From positions 1 to 23,182 of the forward strand of contig CAUUDW010000012.1 of the NCBI GenBank assembly GCA_963544155.1: a DNA stretch of 23,182 bases, read 5' to 3'. Positions 1 through 6,930 of the stretch are shown here, in pieces; positions within the stretch are counted from its first letter, which is position 1; every line of letters starts with the position of its first letter. The notes under the pieces are model-generated. The model was given only the letters and a program-made list of their open reading frames with translations, was not told where the DNA came from and did not search any database. The DNA is from Nanoperiomorbus sp963544155. GTDB lineage: Bacteria > Patescibacteriota > Saccharimonadia > Saccharimonadales > Saccharimonadaceae. Made by a program: the position numbers and the translations under genes.

Positions 1-317
1 GTATTTAGTACCTGCTTGATTGATTTGATACTCATTAGTCTCCTTGTACACCTAAATTGATGATGGTTATACATTAGCATGAATAGTAGCTGGTGTCAAG
101 TGCTACAACACTTATAAAGTTTGCCCTCGCCATATTCACATCCTTACGCACCCTATCTGCCTCCCACTCCACGTCAGTGCGAACTAATCACTCACCCATG
201 TATCGTAGTATTATGGTCAACGCTACGGCCGGCCCTCGGCAGCAATGTACGCCTGGCAATTTCATTATCATCTGTTGTAGTTGTGTCTGTTACTACACAT
301 AATAGTGTCTCCAGGGC

Positions 318-346
318 TTTACATTGATCCCGCTATCGTTTATAAT
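318..346 (+). promoter_or_regulatory. Sigma70-type promoter of the glucan operon
   Basis: A TTTACA box (318-323), a 17-base spacer and a perfect TATAAT box (341-346) lie 62 bases before the first gene of the operon. Transcription would start near 353 and leave a leader of about 55 bases. The leader has a purine-rich AAAAGGGG stretch (386-393), rather far from the ATG at 409. The 1-317 stretch before it holds no gene that I can support. Confidence 0.75.
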
Positions 347-408
347 TCAGGTTAAGTTCAAGTGAGGACGAAAAGAAGAGGCTTAAAAAGGGGTTAAAAA
401 CAATAAAG

Positions 409-1701
409 ATGAAATTGCTCATGCTAGGCTGGGAACTACCGCCTCATAACAGTGGTGGTTTAGGCGTGGCTTGCTTCCAGATGGCCAAAGCACTAGCGCA
501 GAACGGTGCCGAGATTGATTTCGTCCTACCTTACAAGGCTAGCCACCCGGAAGCCGACGCTTTCATGAATGTCCTATCCGCCACCGATGCACCACCAATG
601 GTTGATGACCAAGGTAACTACATCGCTATGGGAGCCTACTCCGGTAATTGTCCCCTGTGTGGTAGTCGTCATTGCAAGCACGCCCGTACCTACACCAAAG
701 GTCTGACAGCTGCCACCCATCGCTACGCCGATCAGATCGAGAGCATGGTCAGAGGTGGTACTACGACACCTAAGATCATCCACGCCCATGACTGGCTAAC
801 GATGGAGGCCGGTATCAGGGCCAAGGAAGCGACCGGTGCACCTCTAATTGTCCACGTTCACGCCACGGAGTTTGATAGGGCCGGCGGACACAGCGGCAAT
901 CCGCTCATCCACGACATTGAGTATTTCGGTATGCAAGCAGCTGATCGGATCTTTGCCGTCTCTCAGATCACTAAGGATATCATCGTACGTCGCTATGGCA
1001 TTCCCGCCGGCAAGGTTGAAGTAGTTCATAATTCAATTGACCCTAGCGAGCTAAGTCATACTACCGGTCAGACAGACACTAGCTATCACTACCTGCGCCA
1101 GATGAAGACTCGTGGTTATAAGATAGTGACCGGTATCTGCCGTCTTACCGTTCAGAAAGGTCTTTCTTATCTGATAGAGGCAGCTACGTTGGCGCTCAGC
1201 AGGAATCCAAAGCTGATCTTTGTCATCGGTGGTAGTGGCGAGCAACGCAATCAGCTAGTTGAGCTAGCCGCTGATCTCGGTATCTCCGACCGTGTCATTT
1301 TCACCGGCTTTGTCAGAGGCGCACGTTTCCGTGAGCTGTATGAAGTATCGGATATGTTTGTCATGCCCTCCATCAGCGAGCCCTTTGGTCTGACGGCGCT
1401 AGAGGCGGCCTATTACGACACGGCGGTTTTACTATCTAAAACTAGCGGTGTGGGCGAGGTGCTACACAATGTCATGCGTTTTGACTACTGGGATACCCGC
1501 AAGCTGGCCGATCAGATAGTCGGTATCTCCCTGTCACCCGCCCTACAGTCGACTCTGGTCGAAGGGATTAAGCAAGAATATCTACGTTGCAACTGGGGCG
1601 ATGTAGCTCGCAAGATGATGCATCAATACAGTCGAGTTATCGCCAATCATCGACGTCTAAGCAAGGTTAGCCGAGTAAAGGAGGTAGTAAATCGTGGCTA
1701 A
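409..1701 (+). CDS. GT4-family glycosyltransferase (glycogen/starch-synthase-like)
   Basis: 430 aa, a GT-B fold glycosyltransferase of family GT4, probably transferring a hexose from a nucleotide sugar to a glucan or lipid acceptor in the cytoplasm. The N-terminus has the family signature GWELPPHNSGGLG (residues 7-19), which contains the glycine loop of glycogen-synthase-like enzymes. HAHDW is at 125-129. The retaining E-x7-E motif, EPFGLTALE, is at 324-332. GSGEQRNQL near 275 fits the nucleotide-binding domain. Unusual is a small cluster C81-x2-C84-x3-H88-C89-x-H91 inside the N-terminal domain, which could bind zinc. The gene is first in an operon with a GH57 and a GH15-like gene, which points to storage alpha-glucan metabolism. 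Acceptor and donor cannot be told from sequence. The start follows the only nearby purine-rich stretch and matches the family's N-terminus. Confidence 0.85.
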   Translation: MKLLMLGWELPPHNSGGLGVACFQMAKALAQNGAEIDFVLPYKASHPEADAFMNVLSATDAPPMVDDQGNYIAMGAYSGNCPLCGSRHCKHARTYTKGLTAATHRYADQIESMVRGGTTTPKIIHAHDWLTMEAGIRAKEATGAPLIVHVHATEFDRAGGHSGNPLIHDIEYFGMQAADRIFAVSQITKDIIVRRYGIPAGKVEVVHNSIDPSELSHTTGQTDTSYHYLRQMKTRGYKIVTGICRLTVQKGLSYLIEAATLALSRNPKLIFVIGGSGEQRNQLVELAADLGISDRVIFTGFVRGARFRELYEVSDMFVMPSISEPFGLTALEAAYYDTAVLLSKTSGVGEVLHNVMRFDYWDTRKLADQIVGISLSPALQSTLVEGIKQEYLRCNWGDVARKMMHQYSRVIANHRRLSKVSRVKEVVNRG

Positions 1702-2902
1702 ATCAATCCAATTATATCTGCACGTTCATCAGCCGTGGAGGCTACGTGAGTACACCGCCTTTGACACGGGAGCAAATCACAATTACTTTGACGCACCGGC
1801 CAGTTCAGCTATCAATAATGCTAATATCCTGCGCAAGGTTGCCAACAAGTCCTACCTCCCCACCAACCGTCTTCTGACCGAATTACTGGCGAAGTACCCC
1901 GGGTTCAAGCTGAGCATCTCCATCACCGGTACCTTCATCGACCAGTGCGAGCAGTATATGCCCGAGCTACTCGATAGCTTTAGAGAATTGGTCAAGACAG
2001 GTAAAGTTGAGGTAGTTGGCGAGACCTACTACCACAGTCTATCTTTCTTCTACAACCGGGCCGAGTTTGATCGGCAGGTAGCCCTACATGCCGGCAAGAT
2101 CAAGCAGCTCTTCGACGTCACTCCGACAGCTTTCCGTAACACCGAGCTGGCTTACAATAATGACCTCGGCAAGTGGGCAGATGTGCACGGCTATCAGGCG
2201 GTGTTGGCCGAAGGCTGGGACAAGGTCCTGGGCTGGCGTAGTCCGAATTATCTCTACAAGCCCGCCAACTCCGCTACGACCGGTCTGCTGCTCAAGAATT
2301 ACAAGCTCAGTGATGATCTGGCTTTCCGTTTCTCTAATCGCAACTGGTCAGAATACCCATTGACCGTCGATAAATATATTGGCTGGCTGGAAGCTAACCA
2401 AGGCGATCTGATCAACCTCTTCATTGATTATGAGACGTTCGGCGAGCATCAATGGGCTGATACAGGCATCTTCGACTTCCTAAGCAATCTGCCCAAGCAA
2501 TGGTTAAAGAAGAAGTCTCACCAGTTTCAGACTATCTCCGAGGTGGTCAATTCCAGCGAGCCGGTGGATACAGTCGATATACCTTACACTACCACCTGGG
2601 CAGACTCCGAACGAGACCTCAGCGCCTGGCTGGGCAATCGGATGCAGCAAGAAGCCGAGCACTATCTCTACTCGCTAGCGCCTTCTGTTTTGGCGACCGG
2701 TGACCCCGCCTTGATCAACGATTGGCGTCGTTTGACCACCTCTGACCATGTTTACTATATGAGCACCAAATACTGGAATGACGGCGATGTCCACGCTTAT
2801 TTCTCGCCCTACAAGTCACCCTATGACGCCTTCCTTAACTACATGAACGTTATCCGAGACATCCGCTACCGTATCATCGAGCATCATGCCGAGGATAAAT
2901 AA
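1694..2902 (+). CDS. Glycoside hydrolase family 57 (alpha-amylase/glucanotransferase type)
   Basis: 402 aa, starting at GTG 1694 and overlapping the previous stop by 8 bases. The strong ribosome binding site AAAGGAGGTA (1678-1687) decides this start. GH57 enzymes cleave or transfer alpha-1,4/1,6-glucan bonds by a retaining mechanism. The family regions are visible: HVHQP (10-14), GKVEVVGETYYHS (103-115), FRNTELAYNN (147-156), whose E151 is the expected nucleophile, and FIDYETFGEHQ (243-253), whose D245 is the expected acid/base. There is no signal peptide, so the enzyme is cytoplasmic. The length is near that of single-domain GH57 amylases and shorter than the branching enzymes. With the GT4 and the GH15-like neighbour it should act on internal glycogen-like polymer. 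The exact specificity (amylase, 4-alpha-glucanotransferase or other) is undecided. Confidence 0.87.
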   Translation: MAKSIQLYLHVHQPWRLREYTAFDTGANHNYFDAPASSAINNANILRKVANKSYLPTNRLLTELLAKYPGFKLSISITGTFIDQCEQYMPELLDSFRELVKTGKVEVVGETYYHSLSFFYNRAEFDRQVALHAGKIKQLFDVTPTAFRNTELAYNNDLGKWADVHGYQAVLAEGWDKVLGWRSPNYLYKPANSATTGLLLKNYKLSDDLAFRFSNRNWSEYPLTVDKYIGWLEANQGDLINLFIDYETFGEHQWADTGIFDFLSNLPKQWLKKKSHQFQTISEVVNSSEPVDTVDIPYTTTWADSERDLSAWLGNRMQQEAEHYLYSLAPSVLATGDPALINDWRRLTTSDHVYYMSTKYWNDGDVHAYFSPYKSPYDAFLNYMNVIRDIRYRIIEHHAEDK

Positions 2903-2923
2903 GAGGAGAACGGTGGGAATAAT

Positions 2924-4858
2924 ATGACAAGGAATATCATCCTCAGTAATGGCGAGCTAACAGTCGGACTAAACGGCTTTGGCTTGGTTCAGGAGCTTTT
3001 CTACCCTGACGTAAGCGCCGGCAATCATGTTGGCAATCAATCAATTCACCACAAGATCGGCGTTTACTGCGAAGGAGCGATACATTGGCTAGATGACGGT
3101 ACTTGGCAAATCCGTCAGGACTATCTGCCCGGTCAGCTCATCAGCAAGACTACGGCTACTAGTAGCTGGCTAGGCTTACGGCTGGATATCCAAGACTATG
3201 TTGACAGCGAGATCAATGTCTTGGTTCGCAATGTTCATGTGGTCAATCTGTCGAAACGCCAACGCCTAGTCAAGCTGTTTATGCATCAGACCTTTAGCGT
3301 CAACGATAATTCAGCAAGTCTTGATACAGCACAATATCTACCGGCTGGTGGATTAAAAGGCGTATCTCAGCAGCTGATAGTCCACTACCATAGCAATAAA
3401 ACTTTTGCTATCTTCGGTGAATCTTGTGGTGACAACCACGGTTTCACCGAGTATAGCATCGGTCACTATGGCAAATACGACGGCGTCTATATGAATGGAG
3501 TCTGGTGTGATGCTGCTGACGGTGTATTAGCCCAAAATCCCGTCGAGCAGGGCAAGACTGATTCCGTAATCGACTTTACCTTGTCGCTTGCACCGCATGA
3601 TTCATTGTACGTCAACTACTATTTGCTTGCTTCAGATAGTCTAGCCTCTGTCGGCAAGGCCGTGGGTAAAGTATTGCGGGAAGGCTATGATATCCGGATT
3701 AAGAAAACCACTGAGTACTGGTCAAACTGGTTGCAACCGGCTACGACCGCCCTCTCAACCGACCTTAGTCAGCCCGATCAATTAGACATGGTTAATACTA
3801 TTATCGGTAGTGCGCCTAGTATCGGCGATAATGGCGCCGTGGCTAGCAGTTATCTTGCCGGCAGCTCGCCTCAGCTGGTAGTCCGGCCGATTACCTCCGC
3901 TTTGACCGCCCTGGCTTTGCATCGCCTCGGGCTAGATATCGAAGCCGGTCGAATCTATGACTTCTTCGCCAGCCCCCTAGCCGCCACCGGCTACGTCCTG
4001 CCGACCTACCTTACCGGCGGACAAGCAGGACCGAACCAGCTAGCCTGGCTAAACGACGATGGTGCGATCATCAAGCCAATCCGCCTATCCGATAACGCCA
4101 CTCTACTCTACGCTCTGGCTCGCTCTATCCTGCTGAGTATCGAGAATAACAAGCAAACACCACAGGGATGGAAGAAGCGCTGGCAGAAGATCGGTCGAGT
4201 CTTAGCCGACTTTTTGTGTGACAATATTGACCCCGCATCCAAGCTACCTCGCCCAACTTACCAGCTATGGTCAGACCAGCCGTCGACTAGCTCGAGTGAC
4301 GTCATCGCCACCTACGAGGCTCTCCGCTTAGCTAGCCAGGTAGCAGATAAGCTGCGTGATGTTGACAGTGCCATCAAGTATCGTGTAGTGATCGACGACA
4401 TTAGCGCCAATGCTGATGAGCTCTGGAATAAACGAACCGGCTATTTCTACGCCGGTATCAAGCGCAGCGGTAGCTCTGTGACTTATGACGAGTCAATTAC
4501 CAGCGACAGCTTCCTCTGGGCAACCATCTCCGACCTATTTGACAGCGAGACGGTTGAGGCAGCTCATCAAACTTTGGTTGATCTCCATTTAGCCAATAAC
4601 GGCACCTACATTCGCTATATTGATGACAACGAGCGTGACGGCTATTCGCTAGAGCAGATCATGGCTCTGTCACTACTGATTGGTCACTTGCGTGGCGAAG
4701 ACACTGGCGGACTTGTAGCGGCGTGTCAAAAAGTGCTGACGAGTGGCGGCTACCGGAAATCTAAGTGCGCCCTGATGGCGAATAATAACATACTTCTCCG
4801 GGCGACTTATCTGTTAGTGCGCTCTACACCCCACTACGCCAAGGAGCGGCTCGTATGA
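2924..4858 (+). CDS. GH15 (glucoamylase/glucodextranase-like) protein, probably not catalytic
   Basis: 644 aa with the GH15 layout: an N-terminal beta-sandwich domain (about 1-265) and an (alpha/alpha)6 barrel (about 280-640). Recognisable barrel segments are the early helix LVVRPITSALTALALHRLG (318-336), GYVLPTYLTGG (356-366), YQLWSDQPSTSSSD (446-459) and TGYFYAG (505-511). Canonical GH15 enzymes have W-x-R-D at the first site, where Asp binds the -1 sugar, and LWEE at the third, where the first Glu is the general acid. Here these read RP (321-322) and LWSD (448-451), so both key residues are gone. I infer a glucan-binding or regulatory homologue, or an altered mechanism. The gene lies 21 bases after the GH57 stop with AGAGGAGAACGG as ribosome binding site (2902-2913), and its last codon overlaps the next gene. 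The family assignment is firm; the loss of activity is an inference. Confidence 0.8.
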   Translation: MTRNIILSNGELTVGLNGFGLVQELFYPDVSAGNHVGNQSIHHKIGVYCEGAIHWLDDGTWQIRQDYLPGQLISKTTATSSWLGLRLDIQDYVDSEINVLVRNVHVVNLSKRQRLVKLFMHQTFSVNDNSASLDTAQYLPAGGLKGVSQQLIVHYHSNKTFAIFGESCGDNHGFTEYSIGHYGKYDGVYMNGVWCDAADGVLAQNPVEQGKTDSVIDFTLSLAPHDSLYVNYYLLASDSLASVGKAVGKVLREGYDIRIKKTTEYWSNWLQPATTALSTDLSQPDQLDMVNTIIGSAPSIGDNGAVASSYLAGSSPQLVVRPITSALTALALHRLGLDIEAGRIYDFFASPLAATGYVLPTYLTGGQAGPNQLAWLNDDGAIIKPIRLSDNATLLYALARSILLSIENNKQTPQGWKKRWQKIGRVLADFLCDNIDPASKLPRPTYQLWSDQPSTSSSDVIATYEALRLASQVADKLRDVDSAIKYRVVIDDISANADELWNKRTGYFYAGIKRSGSSVTYDESITSDSFLWATISDLFDSETVEAAHQTLVDLHLANNGTYIRYIDDNERDGYSLEQIMALSLLIGHLRGEDTGGLVAACQKVLTSGGYRKSKCALMANNNILLRATYLLVRSTPHYAKERLV

Positions 4859-5499
4859 ACTTCCGACCCAGCAAGCACGATCGCCCGGTCTTTGGCAAAC
4901 TAGCCAGTGAGTACAGCCTGACTTATTATGGCACAGTCGTGCCGTCCGAGTCAGATGACTATTTGCCCATCAGAGGTATCACCGCCTCTCCTGAGCAAGT
5001 TGACGACAACTACACTACCGGCGTTATCTCCGGCTACGAAGTCCATCTGCTCCAGCGAACCCATGATATCTACACTAAGACCGGCGATAGGCTGGAGCGA
5101 ACTTGGACCATCTGCCATACCAGTTTAGTCCGCCACACTATGCCTCACTTACTGATCTGCAGTAAGAGCAAGCGGATTAGCGACGATCAAACCCTGGCGT
5201 CGTACTTACGTATGTACGAAATTGACTTAGCTAGCTTCAGCTCACCCATAGCCGATGATTTCGCCGATAAGTTCGCCATTTTCTTGACACCCAAAGACAT
5301 ACCGGTAGCTAGTCGTCTGCTAACGCCGGAGTTTCAGGCGATGCTCTCGATCAATTTTAGTAGCTACGACTTTGAACTGGACGGACAAGACGTCTATATT
5401 TATGGCTACGACCAGCCACTAGAGCTAGTCAAGCTTGACCGCCAGCTAAGAGGTCTAGTCTGGCTAGCTGGGACCATTCAGCAAACTAAACTAGCCTAA
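4855..5499 (+). CDS. Conserved-looking hypothetical protein, fourth gene of the glucan operon
   Basis: 214 aa, coupled to the GH15-like gene by an ATGA overlap (4855-4858) with AAGGAG just before it (4841-4846). I do not recognise it with confidence. It has no signal peptide or membrane segment and looks like a mixed alpha/beta soluble protein. The C-terminal half (FADKFAIFLTPKD, SRLLTPEFQAML, then FELDGQDVYIY) has the rhythm of the DUF3137-type domain, in which a 'RYLLTP.F' helix precedes a short beta hairpin, but the N-terminal membrane helices of that family are absent. Translational coupling suggests it works with the glucan enzymes, perhaps as a structural or regulatory partner; this is inference only. 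Confidence 0.7.
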   Translation: MNFRPSKHDRPVFGKLASEYSLTYYGTVVPSESDDYLPIRGITASPEQVDDNYTTGVISGYEVHLLQRTHDIYTKTGDRLERTWTICHTSLVRHTMPHLLICSKSKRISDDQTLASYLRMYEIDLASFSSPIADDFADKFAIFLTPKDIPVASRLLTPEFQAMLSINFSSYDFELDGQDVYIYGYDQPLELVKLDRQLRGLVWLAGTIQQTKLA

Positions 5500-5526
5500 G
5501 TGACTATGCGTATATCAGTATAAGAT

Positions 5527-5551
5527 AAATGACCCCTCTAGAGGGTCATTT
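5527..5551. terminator. Bidirectional terminator between convergent operons
   Basis: Perfect 9-bp stem AAATGACCC (5527-5535) / GGGTCATTT (5543-5551) with a 7-base loop. It lies between the glucan operon and rpmG, which converge. The A- and T-rich stem ends give a short U-tract in both directions. Confidence 0.75.
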
Positions 5552-5570
5552 CTACTTCACACTAGGCTGA

Positions 5571-5792
5571 TTAGTGCTTCTTCGGCTTGACTTCGTTGCG
5601 CCCTAAGTTCTTCTTAGTCTCAGTGAAGACTTCATGCTGCCGAGTCTTAGGATTATATTTCTTCAGCTCCAGCTTGCCCTGACTCTTATTCGTCCGGTTC
5701 TGCGGATTGACCGTCGTGTAGAGACGAGCCTTGCCATCCGGACTGACGATACCGATCAACTTGCGCTTAGACTTACTATTACTCTTTGCCAT
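5571..5792 (-). CDS. rpmG: 50S ribosomal protein L33, zinc-free form
   Basis: 73 aa. The core LYTTVNPQNRTNKSQGKLEL followed by KKYNPKTRQHEVFTE matches L33 of the large subunit, near the E site. Standard L33 is about 50 residues; this one has about 12 extra N-terminal residues and a basic C-terminal tail. It has no cysteine, so it is of the zinc-independent kind. The ATG at 5792 follows an extended -10 box (TGATAAAAT, 5810-5802) by only 9 bases, so the mRNA is probably leaderless and no Shine-Dalgarno is seen. The gene ends before the bidirectional terminator. Confidence 0.88.
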   Translation of the reverse strand: MAKSNSKSKRKLIGIVSPDGKARLYTTVNPQNRTNKSQGKLELKKYNPKTRQHEVFTETKKNLGRNEVKPKKH

Positions 5793-5801
5793 ATCCGTCG
5801 C

Positions 5802-5810
5802 ATTTTATCA
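5802..5810 (-). promoter_or_regulatory. Extended -10 promoter of rpmG
   Basis: TGATAAAAT on the minus strand (TGn plus TAAAAT). Transcription would start near 5795, about 3 bases before the start codon. No good -35 box is seen. Confidence 0.5.
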
Positions 5811-5851
5811 CACCACTAGCCGTATCACCAAATGTAGGCCGGGAGTGAAAT

Positions 5852-6604
5852 CTAGCTATTCTTACGCTCAGCGATGACAGCTCGTTGCTCCGAACTAAAA
5901 CGCCGTGACTCCAGGCATTTCTGATAAGCCTTTCGCCTCACCCAGTCACTGACATTGTCACTCGCCAGCTCAGCCATAGTTAAGTCGAAGTAGTCTACCG
6001 CCATAGTGGCGTAAAGCCAGGCTAGCGCCATCTTGACGTAATACCCCTCGTGGTTGACCCGTCTCACCCGCTTGATCACCGACTTAATGTGCTCGTCATC
6101 AAGAAAGTTAGTCATCAGCGACACCACGCCATAGCGCACCACCATCTCCCGCTCATCCGACAGGCACTCCAACGAGAAGTTCCACCACGCCTTAGTAGCA
6201 TGGCGCTTATCTTTAACGATAATACTATCAACTTGTGCCCATGAGTCCACCACCTGTAGGTAGGTCTTGGTCAGGCTAATTCTCGTCGCTTCATCAAACT
6301 CAGTATACACAGCGCAGTCAATCATCAGCCCACAGAGTAAGACGTACTCGTACGGCCTATCAGCATGCATATTGCGCATTAACCACTCCAGATCCCGCAC
6401 ACCCACGCAGAAGCGCCGACTTTGAGCTATTTGCCTCGCCAGCCTCCGTAGCTCCGGCATCCGAATCCCCAGTATCTGTCTCTTAGTCTGTAGAATCCTC
6501 CGACTAAACTGAACGAACTTCTCACGATCAGTGGTCTCTCGGGCTGCATCATCAAGCTGCTCTAGGATGCCAAAAACGATCATGGCTATTCTATCCACCA
6601 TCAT
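5852..6604 (-). CDS. AlkD-like DNA alkylation repair glycosylase (HEAT-like repeats)
   Basis: 250 aa, all-helical, with the pattern of the AlkC/AlkD family, which removes alkylated purines from DNA. Residues matching the AlkD active site are present: W122 and D126 in DSWAQVDS (120-127), R157 in MVVRYGVV, and W196 in KMALAWLY. In AlkD the Trp pair stacks on the lesion and the Asp supports hydrolysis. The start is ambiguous between two adjacent ATGs (6604 or 6601). An extended -10 box sits 11 bases upstream, so the leader is very short and has no Shine-Dalgarno. The gene is separated from rpmG by 59 bases that hold the rpmG promoter. Confident to family, less so on substrate. Confidence 0.85.
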   Translation of the reverse strand: MMVDRIAMIVFGILEQLDDAARETTDREKFVQFSRRILQTKRQILGIRMPELRRLARQIAQSRRFCVGVRDLEWLMRNMHADRPYEYVLLCGLMIDCAVYTEFDEATRISLTKTYLQVVDSWAQVDSIIVKDKRHATKAWWNFSLECLSDEREMVVRYGVVSLMTNFLDDEHIKSVIKRVRRVNHEGYYVKMALAWLYATMAVDYFDLTMAELASDNVSDWVRRKAYQKCLESRRFSSEQRAVIAERKNS

Positions 6605-6615
6605 AGTAGCTCTTA

Positions 6616-6624
6616 ATTATAACA
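6616..6624 (-). promoter_or_regulatory. Extended -10 promoter of the AlkD-like gene
   Basis: TGTTATAAT on the minus strand, a perfect TGn-TATAAT box with no matching -35. The predicted transcript start is about 5 bases before the first ATG. Confidence 0.6.
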
Positions 6625-6732
6625 TGACTAATGTCGCCTCCGGCTACAATTCACTTTCTACATTAACACCACCATATATTATGTTTTTAATTATAATTGC
6701 CGATCTATTCAGCTTTGGTAGATCAGTATCAA

Positions 6733-6929
6733 CTCCGTACCAACGGAGCGCAGTTTAACAATTAACCGAACCGCATTACACACCCCCTTTGCTCTGACTG
6801 ATTATGGGTAGCACTCAACTAACTATCGCTAATTAGCTGAGTGCTGCCCATAAGGGGCAACGCTCGCCAATGTGAGGAAAATCCTCTTAACCATACCGGC
6901 ATTGGCAATTACCCACAGAAAGGGGTAAT
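6733..6929 (+). promoter_or_regulatory. Highly structured 5' leader of the hairpin-train gene
   Basis: Before the ATG at 6931 four stems follow one another. The first is CTCCGT/ACGGAG (6733-6738 / 6743-6748). The second is a 16-bp stem, TTATGGGTAGCACTCA (6802-6817) with TGAGTGCTGCCCATAA (6838-6853), broken only by one T.G pair (6809/6846). The third is GCCAATG (6866-6872) with CATTGGC (6900-6906), enclosing GAGGA/TCCTC (6874-6878 / 6882-6886). The fourth is ATTACCC (6908-6914) with GGGTAAT (6923-6929), which partly buries the AAAGGGG ribosome binding site (6919-6925). No U-run follows the 16-bp stem, so it is not a terminator. A possible -10 box TATAAT lies at 6692-6697 without a clear -35. 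The layout suggests that translation is controlled by RNA folding. Confidence 0.7.
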
Positions 6930-6930
6930 C

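Noticed and set aside
93..327. Two overlapping open frames of about 68 codons near the window start
   Set aside because: They overlap in different frames, have no ribosome binding site and no protein-like pattern, and lie upstream of the real promoter.
6802..6853. 16-bp leader stem read as a terminator or attenuator
   Set aside because: It is followed by AGGGGCAACG with no U-run, so intrinsic termination is unlikely.
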